A DNA stretch of 64,000 nucleotides from Bacteroidota bacterium (GTDB taxonomy: Bacteria; Bacteroidota; Bacteroidia; B-17B0; Aurantibacillaceae). This document shows, piece after piece, positions 18,737-27,670 of the stretch (within the stretch, counting starts at the first letter, position 1; each line of letters begins with the position of its first letter). Location of the stretch: NCBI GenBank assembly GCA_013297775.1, contig JAAFIL010000002.1, positions 95,921 to 159,920 on the forward strand, in the 5' to 3' direction. The notes beneath the pieces are model-generated. The model was not told where the DNA came from, ran no database searches, and worked only from the letters and a program-made list of their open reading frames with translations. Position numbers and translations under genes: made by a program.

Positions 18737-20134
18737 TTATAGAGATTTTAAGAAGGCTATGACATTATCACGTTCTTTTTTTGAAAGTGCTTTGAATGCA
18801 TTTTTTGAATTGGCGGCCTCACCGTCGTGCCACATAATTGCTTCTACAATAGTTCTTGCTCTTCCGTCGTGTAATAAATAAGAATGCCCATTTACTGTTT
18901 GGATTAATCCTAATCCCCATAAAGGTTGAGTGCGCCATTCTGCGCCACTTGCTAAGTAATCGGGTCTATTATCTGCCAAGGCAGTTCCCATATCGTGTAA
19001 TAAAAAATCAGAGTATGGTCTTATTTCTACATTGTTTAAAGCGTTAATGGCAGCATTCGTTCCAGTTATCAATTTAGCTTTATGACAACTTTCGCATCCT
19101 AGGTTTTTAAATATCATTTTTCCCATTAAGACATTGGCATCCTTGTAGTTTCTTCTTATTGGAACGCCCAATGTTCTGGTATATAAAACTGTGAAATTTA
19201 AGTTGGTGCTATCTATTTCAGGAGTTCCTCCATTAATAGCGGTTTGGCAGGTATTTTGAATAGAGGTACAATTTTCATTTTTAAAAAGCCAAGTAGTAAT
19301 TCCCAAATCGCCCAAAAAGGCACCTGCTGTTTGATGATACAGGTTGGCTACATTGGCTTTCCATCCAAACTTACCAAGTTTTTGATTTTTAGATACCGCA
19401 TCGTAAACGTAATTAGCTTTTCCACTTACACCATCGCCGTTAATATCATTTTCATCGGCATTAGCTAAAATGCTATTATCAGATAATGCTTCCACTAAAC
19501 CTAAGCCAATCATTTGCTGGCCAACGCGCGGTGAAAACAGGATGCCTGAGTTCATTGCGCCATAATTTAACCCTGTAAATGTATAGAGTGGTGTTCGCAA
19601 CGAATAGGTTTCGCCATCACTAAACGCACCGCTTTGTTCGCTGTAAAAAATAGTAAAAGCACCTTCTTTGTTTACCCCTTGAATGGCGTTATCGCTTAAT
19701 TGTCCCCCGTAATTAATATCTGCATTTGGTTCTCCATTTGTTCCAACACCCGGAATGCTTAATCTAAATAATAATCCTTTATTGGCAAGGGGTTCTCCTC
19801 TACCATCTCTGAAATGACAGCTTGCGCACGAGCGGGCATTAAACATAGGCCCCAGGCCGTCGCGTGCCGTTGTAGATGAAGGAGCTTCGACCCAGTTTTG
19901 ATTAAAGAATGAATTGCCCACAAAAAAATTTAATTTCTCTTGTGGATTTAAGCCCGATAGTTGATAACTAAACGCCAAGTTCGATTGATCGTTCACAGTT
20001 CTGATGCCAGCAGAAAGTTCTTCTCCCTCTTCGTAGCCCACTAGGTCTTGTGTTGCGGGCGATTCTGTTATGGTATCTTTTTTACAGGAAGCTAACCAAA
20101 AAATAATAACTAAAAGAAAGTAATTGGGTTTCAC
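18737..20134 (-). CDS. Di-haem oxidoreductase-family lipoprotein (DUF1111/DHOR)
   Basis: 465 residues. The lipoprotein signal (MKPNYFLLVIIFWLASC, Cys at residue 17) places it on a membrane surface. Two c-type haem sites are seen: CASCH at 103-107, followed by FRDGRG, and CESCH about residue 350. PLWGLGLIQTVNGHSYLLHDGRA and AIMWHDGEA are typical of the di-haem oxidoreductase (DUF1111) family related to MauG/CcpA peroxidases. It lies 12 bp downstream of the imelysin gene and is clearly in the same operon. Such pairs are usually linked to iron uptake or redox handling of metal at the cell surface (family knowledge). The electron partner and substrate are unknown. Confidence 0.88.
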   Translation of the reverse strand: MKPNYFLLVIIFWLASCKKDTITESPATQDLVGYEEGEELSAGIRTVNDQSNLAFSYQLSGLNPQEKLNFFVGNSFFNQNWVEAPSSTTARDGLGPMFNARSCASCHFRDGRGEPLANKGLLFRLSIPGVGTNGEPNADINYGGQLSDNAIQGVNKEGAFTIFYSEQSGAFSDGETYSLRTPLYTFTGLNYGAMNSGILFSPRVGQQMIGLGLVEALSDNSILANADENDINGDGVSGKANYVYDAVSKNQKLGKFGWKANVANLYHQTAGAFLGDLGITTWLFKNENCTSIQNTCQTAINGGTPEIDSTNLNFTVLYTRTLGVPIRRNYKDANVLMGKMIFKNLGCESCHKAKLITGTNAAINALNNVEIRPYSDFLLHDMGTALADNRPDYLASGAEWRTQPLWGLGLIQTVNGHSYLLHDGRARTIVEAIMWHDGEAANSKNAFKALSKKERDNVIAFLKSL

Positions 20135-20146
20135 AATGAGGAGAAG

Positions 20147-21334
20147 TTAAAAGGTTATTCCTAATGTAGCTGCGGCGGCAATTAGTTTTGTTTCGAGCGT
20201 TTGTAATTCGTTAACAGCCGCTAAAACTTTTGGTCTTTCGGCTGCTAAAATAATGGCTTGGTCAAAAGGAATATACATTAAATTAATTTTGGTAATAGAG
20301 CTTGCTAAATAATCTACAACTTCGGTATTTTTTGGAACATCGTAAAGTGCTATTAAATCTTTTAAGGCGTAACCCGAAACAACGGATGAATTGGTTCTGG
20401 TGTAAGTGCCTAAATATAAATTTTGCATGCCTTTAGCGTTTAAGAATATATCGCGGTGGGTGTTATCTGAAAAACAACTATGTTCGTCTTCTTGATTCAT
20501 GTTGGTGTAAGCGGTAAACATGCGCTCGCCCGCTAATTCAAAGCCGCTTAAAACTTTTAAACTGTTGAACATTTTGCGCAACGCAATTCCGTTTTCTAAT
20601 GCTAAAAATTCGTTGTAGTAATTATTTGATCCTGCGGGATCCCACTCATCGCGAACTTGTTTTAATCCGGCAAGAAGAATATCAACAGTAGTGTTAAGGT
20701 AAAGACCTCTTCGGGCTTGGTTAGCAGCGGTTCCGCCCGAAGTTACATAATCGGTATAAGGACGCATGCCTGCGCTGGAAGCTGATACATCTTGACCCCA
20801 CAATAAAAATTCGATGGCATGAAAACCGAGTGATATATTTTCTTCTCCGCCATTTTCGTTGGCACTTAAAAGTGCAGCTTGGTCTATTGTAGGATAGGTT
20901 GCTGTGTTGTTTATGATACCCGATGTGGGGCTTCCTACCACGTAATCCACGTAAGCCTCATCCATTGGCCAAGCGTTTATAAAACCTTCGGGACCATTTG
21001 CCTCGTTATCTATTGGGCCATCGGCAAAGCGAAAGGTTTCTGTTAATCCATAAATTTCTCTTACATCTAACCATTTTTGTTTACAGGCCTTAAAGCCCGT
21101 TGATGTTGGGTTAGCAACAAATAAATTGATTGCCGTTTTTAGAGCAATGGCACCTTGATAGGCATCATCGTAAACGGCAAAGGCAATGTTGGCATACGTT
21201 TGTTTAACTTGTTGTTTTTGTGAAGTATTTGGGTCAACCGATGTTGTGTTAGGAATTGGATCTGTTTTTTTATCTTTTTTACAAGCAATAACTACTGTTG
21301 CAACAACTAAGGCTAAAAGGAAAACTTTTTTCAT
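20147..21334 (-). CDS. Imelysin-family (M75) lipoprotein
   Basis: 395 residues with a lipobox (MKKVFLLALVVATVVIAC, Cys at 18). The GxHxxE signature of the imelysin fold appears as GFHAIEFLLWGQD near residue 170, and DGPIDNEANGPEGFINAWPMDEAYVDYV is the other conserved block. Imelysin proteins (IrpA, ICMP, EfeO relatives) bind iron or haem-like ligands rather than acting as proven peptidases. First gene of a two-gene operon with the di-haem oxidoreductase. No clear promoter or Fur-type operator was recognised upstream. Confidence 0.9.
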   Translation of the reverse strand: MKKVFLLALVVATVVIACKKDKKTDPIPNTTSVDPNTSQKQQVKQTYANIAFAVYDDAYQGAIALKTAINLFVANPTSTGFKACKQKWLDVREIYGLTETFRFADGPIDNEANGPEGFINAWPMDEAYVDYVVGSPTSGIINNTATYPTIDQAALLSANENGGEENISLGFHAIEFLLWGQDVSASSAGMRPYTDYVTSGGTAANQARRGLYLNTTVDILLAGLKQVRDEWDPAGSNNYYNEFLALENGIALRKMFNSLKVLSGFELAGERMFTAYTNMNQEDEHSCFSDNTHRDIFLNAKGMQNLYLGTYTRTNSSVVSGYALKDLIALYDVPKNTEVVDYLASSITKINLMYIPFDQAIILAAERPKVLAAVNELQTLETKLIAAAATLGITF

Positions 21335-21388
21335 AAACTGTTTATTGAATTATTATTAAATTAATATTTTACTGTATTCTTCTAAAAA

Positions 21389-21570
21389 TTATTTTTCGCA
21401 CCTAACTTCTTTAAAACCTTTGCTTTCAATTTCTTTTTTGTAAGCCTCTGCATCATCTTCTTTGCAGTTTTCATATTTAAAAGTATATTCTTTTTGAAGT
21501 ATCTTTTGATTTGCACGTGTATGTTTTTCACAGGTGCTTCAATAGGTTACTACACAAGTGCAAACAATTA
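21389..21570 (-). pseudogene. Possible remnant of a small Cys-rich secreted protein
   Basis: On the minus strand a 49-codon open stretch (STCEKHTRANQKILQKEYTF ... FKEVRCEK, stop at 21389) is preceded in frame by CTCVVTY and then TGA at 21539-21541. No start codon or signal sequence is preserved upstream. The composition looks protein-like rather than random, so it may be a decayed gene or a chance frame. Family not recognised. Confidence 0.3.
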
Positions 21571-21747
21571 ATTTGATGTAAAGGAAAATCTCATTTTAAA
21601 TAAATTCGATTGTAAAAATAATTGATCGTTAAACGTTGCACAATACCACAATCGAGGTATTTATAGGGCAACAGTATTTTAGCTAAGAATATTGATAAGC
21701 GGTTCGTATTATCATTATTACGATAAGTGTTTAATGGGTGTTTATGG

Positions 21748-21902
21748 CCAACATGATTTCTAAGGGATACGTTGCTCTAGTTTCTTTTGCTCTTCTGCGT
21801 TCTCAAAAATGATCCCCGTTGCTATGGCTACACCAATAATTTTTTATTGCCTAAGCAAAAGATAATTTGGGTTCAACTTGTATCTTTTAGAGCCGATGTT
21901 AG
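21748..21902 (+). mobile_element. Degenerate CCAA/TA type 1 palindrome
   Basis: CCAACATGATTTCTAAGGGA at the left and GTATCTTTTAGAGCCGATGTT at the right match the ends of the 14304-14461 element, with many substitutions in the middle (GTTGCTATGGCTACACC centre). Its right TIR end is eroded. It appears to be an old copy. Confidence 0.65.
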
Positions 21903-22002
21903 TTTAACTATGCAATGCGCCGCGTGTTGAGCGGGTCAATCTATACTTGAACAAAGAAGTATTCAAAAAATAATAAGTACATAGAATTAAAATCTATAGG
22001 TT

Positions 22003-23199
22003 TTAGTTAATGGGCCATTCATCGGTTTCCAATTTTCCTATCCACATTTCTTTTATTTCTTCTGGATTGCAAAGACAGGTTTCGAGATCACGGCGTATCT
22101 CATTTTCATCTAAGTCTTGACCAATGAAGACCAACTCGTTTTGTCTATCGCCAAATTCTTTATCCCATCTTGACTCGATGTTTTTTTGATTTTCGTTGAA
22201 AGAAGCGTAGTTAATGCGTTCGCTAAACGGCATACTTGACCACCATACACCAGCGCTATCTGCTCTTAGCGAACCTCCAGCTTGCCCCCAATTGAGGGCT
22301 TGTTTTGGACGCGATGAAATCCAAAATAAACCTTTGCTTCTTAAAATAGTTGCAGGAAAATGATCGTTAATGTATTTCCAGAAGCGTTGGTGGTGAAATG
22401 GGCGTTTGTCTCTAAAAACAAAAGAGGAGATGCCGTACTCTTCCGTTTCGGGAGTGTGTGTTCCGCCTTCGAGTTCTTTTTTCCAACCTGCTGAACCTTC
22501 GGCTTCTTCTAAGTTAAATAGACTTGTATTTAAAATTAATTTGGAGTCTATTTTACCGAACGAACTTTTTATAAGTGTTGCGCTTGGATTTAATTTTTTG
22601 AGGATGGCTTCTAATAGACCAACTGTTGCTGCATCCACCAAATCTATTTTGTTTAAAATAATCACATTGGCAAATTCGATTTGATCGGTTAAGAGGTTTA
22701 CAATCGTTCTATAGTCGTTCTCTATGTTGGTAAGGTCTCTATCCATTAAGGTTTCGTTTGTGCCAAAATCTTTAGCGAAGTTGAAAGCATCTACAACAGT
22801 TACCATGCAGTCTATGTAGCTAAATTTAGAAAGATCAATGCCCTTTTCTTCGTCTATAAAAGAGAAAGTTTGTGCAACAGGAACGGGTTCTGAAATACCT
22901 GTACTTTCGATGAGTAAATAGTCGAACTTATCTTGAAGTGCTAGTTTTTCAACTTCAATCATTAGGTCTTCTCTTAGCGTGCAACAAATGCAGCCGTTAC
23001 TCATTTCTACTAATTTTTCTTCTGTTCTTGAAAGGGTATTTTCTCTTTCAATAAGTTGAGCATCTACGTTGACTTCGCTCATGTCGTTTACAATAACGGC
23101 TACTTTCAATCCCTCGCGGTTGTGAAGAATGTTGTTGAGCAAGCTGGTTTTACCTGCCCCTAAAAAACCGCTTAATACGGTTACGGGTAATTTTTTCAT
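22003..23199 (-). CDS. COG0523/CobW-family GTP-binding metallochaperone
   Basis: 398 residues. Walker A GFLGAGKTSL (11-20), the metal-binding CXCC motif GCICC with Cys 70, 72 and 73, a switch region LLIESTGISEPVPVAQTF, and the guanine motif LNKIDL identify a G3E GTPase of the CobW/ZNG1/YeiR type. The C-terminal CobW_C domain (from about 255) ends in a region with FIGQDLDENEIRRDLE. Such proteins deliver metal, usually zinc, to client enzymes, often under metal limitation. The neighbouring small His/Cys protein fits a metal context. No Zur-type operator was recognised. The metal is not provable from sequence. Confidence 0.88.
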   Translation of the reverse strand: MKKLPVTVLSGFLGAGKTSLLNNILHNREGLKVAVIVNDMSEVNVDAQLIERENTLSRTEEKLVEMSNGCICCTLREDLMIEVEKLALQDKFDYLLIESTGISEPVPVAQTFSFIDEEKGIDLSKFSYIDCMVTVVDAFNFAKDFGTNETLMDRDLTNIENDYRTIVNLLTDQIEFANVIILNKIDLVDAATVGLLEAILKKLNPSATLIKSSFGKIDSKLILNTSLFNLEEAEGSAGWKKELEGGTHTPETEEYGISSFVFRDKRPFHHQRFWKYINDHFPATILRSKGLFWISSRPKQALNWGQAGGSLRADSAGVWWSSMPFSERINYASFNENQKNIESRWDKEFGDRQNELVFIGQDLDENEIRRDLETCLCNPEEIKEMWIGKLETDEWPIN

Positions 23200-23271
23200 G
23201 TTTAAATTGCTGATTGGTGAAAGTTAATGGACGGTTACAGTACTGATGACTTATCCTTAAATTTTGCTGTA

Positions 23272-23279
23272 CAAATGTA
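23272..23279 (-). promoter_or_regulatory. TAnnTTTG -7 element upstream of the cobW-type gene
   Basis: TACATTTG on the minus strand, exact to the Bacteroidota -7 consensus. A TTG lies 15 bp further upstream, slightly closer than usual. The 5' leader would be about 70 nt. Confidence 0.45.
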
Positions 23280-23339
23280 AGTTGGGGTGTTCCTCAACTA
23301 GAATACTATTAAATTAAGAATGCAGTCTATTCAAAAAAA

Positions 23340-23654
23340 TCAACAAGCGGGCGGTCCTCTGAGCGTTAGCGAATGTTTTGGAGACGTTGTGGTGTTAGAG
23401 ACAAGTACTGATGTATAATAATGGATAGAATATAAAATACCATTAAACGAGGTGTTATTTTTTGTTGCTGTTGTGGATGTTGAAAAAATATAATCGCACC
23501 CACCACATTTAAGATCCAATTCGCAAAAATGGGGTTCTTTAATGTTGCAATGCGTTTCATTCAAATGTTTAAATTCGTGCAAAGCTTTCTGTACCATAGG
23601 AAATAGCACGAGTGTAAGCATTACAATTGAAATAAATGATTTGAATTTTTTCAT
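23340..23654 (-). CDS. Small secreted His/Cys protein of the SLRGPPA-ending type
   Basis: 104 residues with a signal-like N-terminus (MKKFKSFISIVMLTLVLFPMV). A His/Cys-rich middle (HEFKHLNETHCNIKEPHFCELDLKCGGC) and a C-terminus ending LTLRGPPAC follow. Small Bacteroidota proteins with this His/Cys pattern and RGPPA ending often precede TonB receptor genes at metal-uptake loci; this is recalled family knowledge. Here no receptor follows, and the next gene in the same direction is the CobW-type GTPase, 141 bp away. A metal-sensing or metal-binding role at the envelope is inference. An exact -7 element TAAATTTG lies about 15 bp upstream of the start codon. Confidence 0.7.
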   Translation of the reverse strand: MKKFKSFISIVMLTLVLFPMVQKALHEFKHLNETHCNIKEPHFCELDLKCGGCDYIFSTSTTATKNNTSFNGILYSIHYYTSVLVSNTTTSPKHSLTLRGPPAC

Positions 23655-23826
23655 TTTACTATTGGTTTCAAATTTAGAAATATATTGTGGTAACTTGAAA
23701 TTTTTTAGGTTAAAAAAGTTCCTCTCATTTATTCATTTTTGGTATAATACAAATTTCTGGAAGGGATTTTATGGACTGCATGATTAAGCGCAGTGATTTT
23801 AGTTTGCCATTGGCACAAGCTCCATT

Positions 23827-24456
23827 TTAAATTCCAAGTTTTTCTTTTGCCTCGTTACTTATGGTAACGCCATTGCGATACAGCCATTCGCGCATCACGT
23901 TTAAAAATTGCGTACCGTTTTCTATTTCTTCTATTTTGAAGCTAAATGTGGTTTTGTTTTTTTTTACTAAGTATAAAATATGGTGGCGGTATTCAATCCT
24001 TTCAATTTCTGAGGCAAATACTTTACTTTGGCGCGTTTGCGAAACAAAGACATAATTAGCATATACACTCACAAAGCATAATCTTTTTTTATAGCGTAAT
24101 GCCATAATAACCAATTCGGTTAACGCAATAATTATACAAATAGGGTAGAGGTATTGGATGCGGCTACCTGCGCGCCACAACACACCTGCACACAATAAGT
24201 ACGCGCCAATTTTTAAAACACTAAATACAAAAAAGCGGTAAGGATAGTAGGCGTATCTTTGCATAGGCACATTGGCCATGTAACTGGCGTTGAGGTATTC
24301 GTAACAACTTAAAAAAACATAAACTAAACCCACCAATATTTGAATGGAAAGTAAATCGTGGAAACTAAACCAACCATAGAAGAAGTTAAAAACCGATACA
24401 ATAACTAAGGCAATTAAAAGAAGGTTTTTTCCAAGTGAAGCAAAGGCACTATTCAT
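23827..24456 (-). CDS. Hypothetical multi-pass membrane protein
   Basis: 209 residues, not recognised. Four hydrophobic segments lie in the first 125 residues, followed by a soluble tail with short beta strands (RLCFVSVYANYVFVSQTRQ ... HILYLVKKNKTTFSFKIEEIE) and a final amphipathic helix. The tail recalls bacterial PH-like domains that follow membrane helices, as in the gene at 7550-8092. A TACCTTTA stretch just upstream is a near match to the -7 consensus. Confidence 0.65.
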   Translation of the reverse strand: MNSAFASLGKNLLLIALVIVSVFNFFYGWFSFHDLLSIQILVGLVYVFLSCYEYLNASYMANVPMQRYAYYPYRFFVFSVLKIGAYLLCAGVLWRAGSRIQYLYPICIIIALTELVIMALRYKKRLCFVSVYANYVFVSQTRQSKVFASEIERIEYRHHILYLVKKNKTTFSFKIEEIENGTQFLNVMREWLYRNGVTISNEAKEKLGI

Positions 24457-24623
24457 CGTGATTAAGAAACCCTAAAGGTAACGATTTGTTTCCGAAAATA
24501 GGAATAATAATAAATAAATGAAATTTTGGTTAGATGTATAAAAACCAATAGACTTTTGGGGGTTCTTGTACCAAGTTGATTTGTAATTAAGCACGGCCTT
24601 TAATAACAAGGTACTATTTCATA

Positions 24624-24779
24624 CCAACATCATTTCTAAAAGAGACGTTGACCCAGTTTCTTTTTCTCCTATACTTCCTCAAAAATTATACCTGTAGGCC
24701 TTGCTACGCCTATAATTTTTTCGTCGCCTAAAAGAAAAATAATTCTGGTTCAACTTGTATCTTTTAGAACCGATATTGG
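24624..24779 (+). mobile_element. MITE-like palindrome, CCAA/TA family type 1, copy 2
   Basis: 156 bp, nearly identical to 14304-14461, flanked by TA (24622-24623 and 24780-24781). The high similarity over the whole length points to recent spread. Confidence 0.82.
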
Positions 24780-24961
24780 TATCAGTTTATTAAAACTACT
24801 TGCCGTAAACTTTGCTAGGCGCGCAATCGAGTACCCTCTTGCTCAAAGAGCTAAAGGCTAATTGGCCAAATATTTTAGAGTTATAGGTATCGAACGTTTG
24901 GAAACCAGTTAACTTATTTTATTTTGAGCAAGGTGTTCTTAAATTTTGTATGCACTTTTTA

Positions 24962-25156
24962 CGTGAGGGATTATTTCGACTTCACTTAGTATAAATTCAG
25001 CAATAGCCCAATGAAGACCTTGGCGAGTTTTTGTATGAGTGCGGGGGCAAAAGTACTGTGAACTTTTGAGCCAATTTACTGGCTTAGATGCGAAAGCCCT
25101 ACAGCCATTGCAAAAGCCGCAAAAGACAAATAGGCTAAAGCAAACAGCCCGACCCC
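24962..25156 (+). repeat. Copy C of the GTGAGGG...CCCGACCCC palindromic repeat family
   Basis: Starts CGTGAGGGATTATTTCGACTT and ends GCCCGACCCC. The interior has a GGCAAAAGTACTGTGAACTT..TTGAGCC hairpin shared with copy A, and differs from copies B and D. Confidence 0.8.
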
Positions 25157-25316
25157 TAAGTAGAACATTATGTATCAAAAAACTATTTTGTTTTGATAAA
25201 TGCGGAAGGGGGGCACAGCATTGACTTGTTTTAACATGTTTGCTTTCTCAAGATGTGGGGTTAAAATAAATAGCATCTCAAAAAACTAAAGTATATTTAC
25301 ACATCGAAAAGCAACA

Positions 25317-26162
25317 ATGAAACTTTACAGTATTAATACGGGTCATTTTAAATTAGATGGAGGTGCCATGTTTGGCGTTGTACCCAAAAGTATTTGGCAA
25401 AAAACAAATCCAGCCGACGAAAACAACATGTGTTCGTGGGCCTTGCGTTGTTTACTTATCGAAAGTGGAAAACGTTTAATTTTGATAGATACGGGCATGG
25501 GTAATAAACAAAGCGAAACGTTTTTTGGGTATTACTATTTACATGGCAACGATAGTCTTGATGGGTCTTTAAAAAAGTATGGGTTTCATCGAGATGATGT
25601 AACAGACGTATTGCTAACCCATTTACATTTCGACCATTGCGGAGGCAGCATTATTTATAACACCGATCGCACTCAATTGCAACCTGCCTTTAAAAATGCG
25701 CAGTATTGGTGTCATCCGCAACATTGGAACTGGGCTATAAATCCCAATCCACGCGAAAAAGCAAGTTTCCTTAAAGAAAATATTTTACCCATTCAAGAAA
25801 GCGGTCAGTTAAATTGGTTAAACGATACCACCTCTATCATTCCCGAATTAAAAACGATTGTGGTTAATGGGCACACTGAAAGCATGGTGTTGCCGCTTAT
25901 TCAATATCAACACCACCAAATTTTGTATTTAGCCGATTTAATACCAAGTGTAGGGCATTTGCCTATTCCTTATGTGATGGGTTACGATGTGCGTCCTTTA
26001 GAAACATTGAACGAAAAAACAAATTTATTGAACCAAGCCCTGGCCGAAAATTGGTTATTGTTTTTTGAGCACGACCCAAGTGTAGAACTCATTTCTTTAA
26101 AATTAACCGAGCGTGGCGCGCGCGCTAATGAATACCTTACTATTCACCAACTTAATTCGTAA
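25317..26162 (+). CDS. MBL-fold metallo-hydrolase
   Basis: 281 residues. The metallo-beta-lactamase motif THLHFDHCGG (H102, H104, D106, H107) plus LILIDTGMGNK, the later HTESMVLPL and LADLIPSVGHLP give a complete two-metal site. The arrangement resembles quorum-quenching lactonase/hydrolase-like MBL proteins, but many hydrolases share it, so no substrate is assigned. No signal peptide, so it is probably cytoplasmic. Ends 4 bp before the next gene's start, indicating an operon. Confidence 0.87.
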   Translation: MKLYSINTGHFKLDGGAMFGVVPKSIWQKTNPADENNMCSWALRCLLIESGKRLILIDTGMGNKQSETFFGYYYLHGNDSLDGSLKKYGFHRDDVTDVLLTHLHFDHCGGSIIYNTDRTQLQPAFKNAQYWCHPQHWNWAINPNPREKASFLKENILPIQESGQLNWLNDTTSIIPELKTIVVNGHTESMVLPLIQYQHHQILYLADLIPSVGHLPIPYVMGYDVRPLETLNEKTNLLNQALAENWLLFFEHDPSVELISLKLTERGARANEYLTIHQLNS

Positions 26163-26166
26163 ACAC

Positions 26167-27207
26167 ATGAAGGCACTAAGATTATTGGCATTTTGCATCT
26201 TGATAAGTTTTTTTTCAACTATAAAGGCGCAAAAAATAGCGGAAGTTAACCTAACGTTGTTAGATGGTAACGTAATTAGAGGCATGACCTTGTTTAACGA
26301 TATAGAGTTGCAAACGGCTTACGGGCGTTTAACCATTCCTATCGCAAATGTTAATAGTTTGGTCATTGGTATTGGAAAAGATAATGCTTCCATTTCAACG
26401 GTTTTGCCTTTACTAAAACTCTTAAACACTTCGGCTAACGAGGAGGCGCGTAAATCGGCGTATAACGATTTGGTAAAAATGGGGCCAAAGGTATTGTTTA
26501 CTATAGACCAATTTTTGGGCGATCCTAAAAACGCATCTACTGGTGATTACACGGGCGAATATACATTAGACAATGCCATTAACGACATTCGATCGCAGGC
26601 TAACTTAACGGCCGATGTTCCTTATTTAGATGTTATAACCATTGATAACCTTTACACCATGGGTGGCACTTATACGTTTACAAAATTGGAAGTAAAAACA
26701 GAATACGGTATTTTATCTATTCCGAAAGAAAAAATTAGAAGTATGGATGTTTCGGTGGTTAATCCTGTGGCTAACGGCGATTTTCCGTTTCGTTTGCTGG
26801 CTAATAAACACATTAGTGGTAATCAAACCGGAGGCTGGTTAAAAACAGGCATTATGCTTAAAACGGGGCAAACGTTTCAAATAACAGCCAGTGGCGAAGT
26901 TGTTTTGGCTAGTTTAAGTAACGGAAAATATAAACCCGATGGCAGTTACCGAACCGTTAACGGAACCGATGGTGCGAATGGCGCTAGCGAAGATGCTGAT
27001 TATGGCGGAAACACAGGAGCTTATCCTACCTACGGGCAAGTGGTGTATCGCATTGGCGAAGGGCAAAACGATATGACGAAGGCAGGCAAAAAATTAAATG
27101 CCACGGCTAAACAAAGTGGGATGTTGTATTTAGCTATTTACGAAACGGTGTTTAACTCGGCTAATACTGGATTTTACACGGTAAAAGTTCAAACGGGTGC
27201 TAAATAG
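26167..27207 (+). CDS. Secreted protein with possible LecA-like C-terminal beta-sandwich
   Basis: 346 residues from the ATG at 26167, giving a clean signal peptide (MKALRLLAFCILISFFSTIKAQ). An in-frame ATG-less extension to 26113 overlaps the upstream gene and would spoil the signal. The first part has two similar beta segments (VNLTLLDGNVIRGMTLFNDIELQTAYGRLTIP and VITIDNLYTMGGTYTFTKLEV), a duplication. The last 130 residues (GGWLKTGIMLKTGQTFQITA, SNGKYKPDGSYRT, GQVVYRIGEGQ) resemble PA-I lectin-like domains. No enzymatic motif seen. Periplasmic or surface location likely; function unknown. Confidence 0.72.
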   Translation: MKALRLLAFCILISFFSTIKAQKIAEVNLTLLDGNVIRGMTLFNDIELQTAYGRLTIPIANVNSLVIGIGKDNASISTVLPLLKLLNTSANEEARKSAYNDLVKMGPKVLFTIDQFLGDPKNASTGDYTGEYTLDNAINDIRSQANLTADVPYLDVITIDNLYTMGGTYTFTKLEVKTEYGILSIPKEKIRSMDVSVVNPVANGDFPFRLLANKHISGNQTGGWLKTGIMLKTGQTFQITASGEVVLASLSNGKYKPDGSYRTVNGTDGANGASEDADYGGNTGAYPTYGQVVYRIGEGQNDMTKAGKKLNATAKQSGMLYLAIYETVFNSANTGFYTVKVQTGAK

Positions 27208-27331
27208 TTCTAAGATTTATAAATCCACTATGTTCTGAGGACTATTCAAAATGTAACGGTACTTTTTTGGTCAACTTTACTCTCTGTTGGTCTCGGTAAT
27301 GCGCGAATACCACTCGGGAAACGCATTTTTA

Positions 27332-27362
27332 TTGAAAGTAAAACCAAAATTTAGTAACTTTG
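27332..27362 (+). promoter_or_regulatory. Promoter of clpS
   Basis: TTG at 27332-27334 and TAACTTTG at 27355-27362 with a 20-bp spacer, an exact match to the Bacteroidota TTG/TAnnTTTG promoter. The start codon lies 19 bp after the -7 element. Confidence 0.75.
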
Positions 27363-27381
27363 AAGTCTAAATTTGTGTACC

Positions 27382-27666
27382 ATGTCTCCAGATACTGAAA
27401 TTTTAGAAGAAGTTAACGTTGAACTCATTGAAAACGTTGAGCCTTCAAAGGCACTTATTCTTTATAACGATGATGTAAACACTTTCGATTTTGTAATTGA
27501 GTCGTTAATAAAAGTTTGTAAACACGATTTATTACAAGCCGAGCAATGTACTTATTTGGTGCATTATAAAGGGAAATGTTTAGTTAAGAATGGCAGCTTT
27601 GCCAAATTAAAGCCTATGTATGATGGGCTTTTAGACAGAGGCTTATCGGCCAAAATAGAAGAGTAA
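27382..27666 (+). CDS. clpS: ClpS, ATP-dependent Clp protease adaptor
   Basis: 94 residues from the ATG at 27382 (MSPDTEILEE); a TTG three codons upstream is less likely given the promoter spacing. The ClpS core is clear: LILYNDDVNTFDFVIESL is the substrate-binding/ClpA-docking segment, and EQCTYLVHYKGKCLVKNGSF follows. ClpS docks on ClpA or ClpC and delivers N-degron proteins to ClpP. Followed after 4 bp by an M48 protease gene, so the operon is devoted to proteolysis. Confidence 0.92.
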   Translation: MSPDTEILEEVNVELIENVEPSKALILYNDDVNTFDFVIESLIKVCKHDLLQAEQCTYLVHYKGKCLVKNGSFAKLKPMYDGLLDRGLSAKIEE

Positions 27667-27670
27667 TTTT

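Larger units (their letters stand above)
21335..22002. other. Intergenic region with gene remnant and decayed MITE
   Basis: About 670 bp between the imelysin and cobW-type genes. It holds a possible small-gene remnant (21389-21570) and a degenerate CCAA/TA element (21748-21902). Nothing else was recognised. Confidence 0.55.
24457..25316. other. Repeat-rich intergenic region
   Basis: 860 bp without a supported gene. It contains a MITE-like element (24624-24779) and repeat C (24962-25156). Apparent frames inside these repeats are not coding. Confidence 0.7.

Noticed and set aside
24939..25178. Open frames inside repeats C and D (24939-25178 and 30174-30386, minus strand)
   Set aside because: They coincide with the palindromic repeat family, whose copies do not preserve a reading frame.
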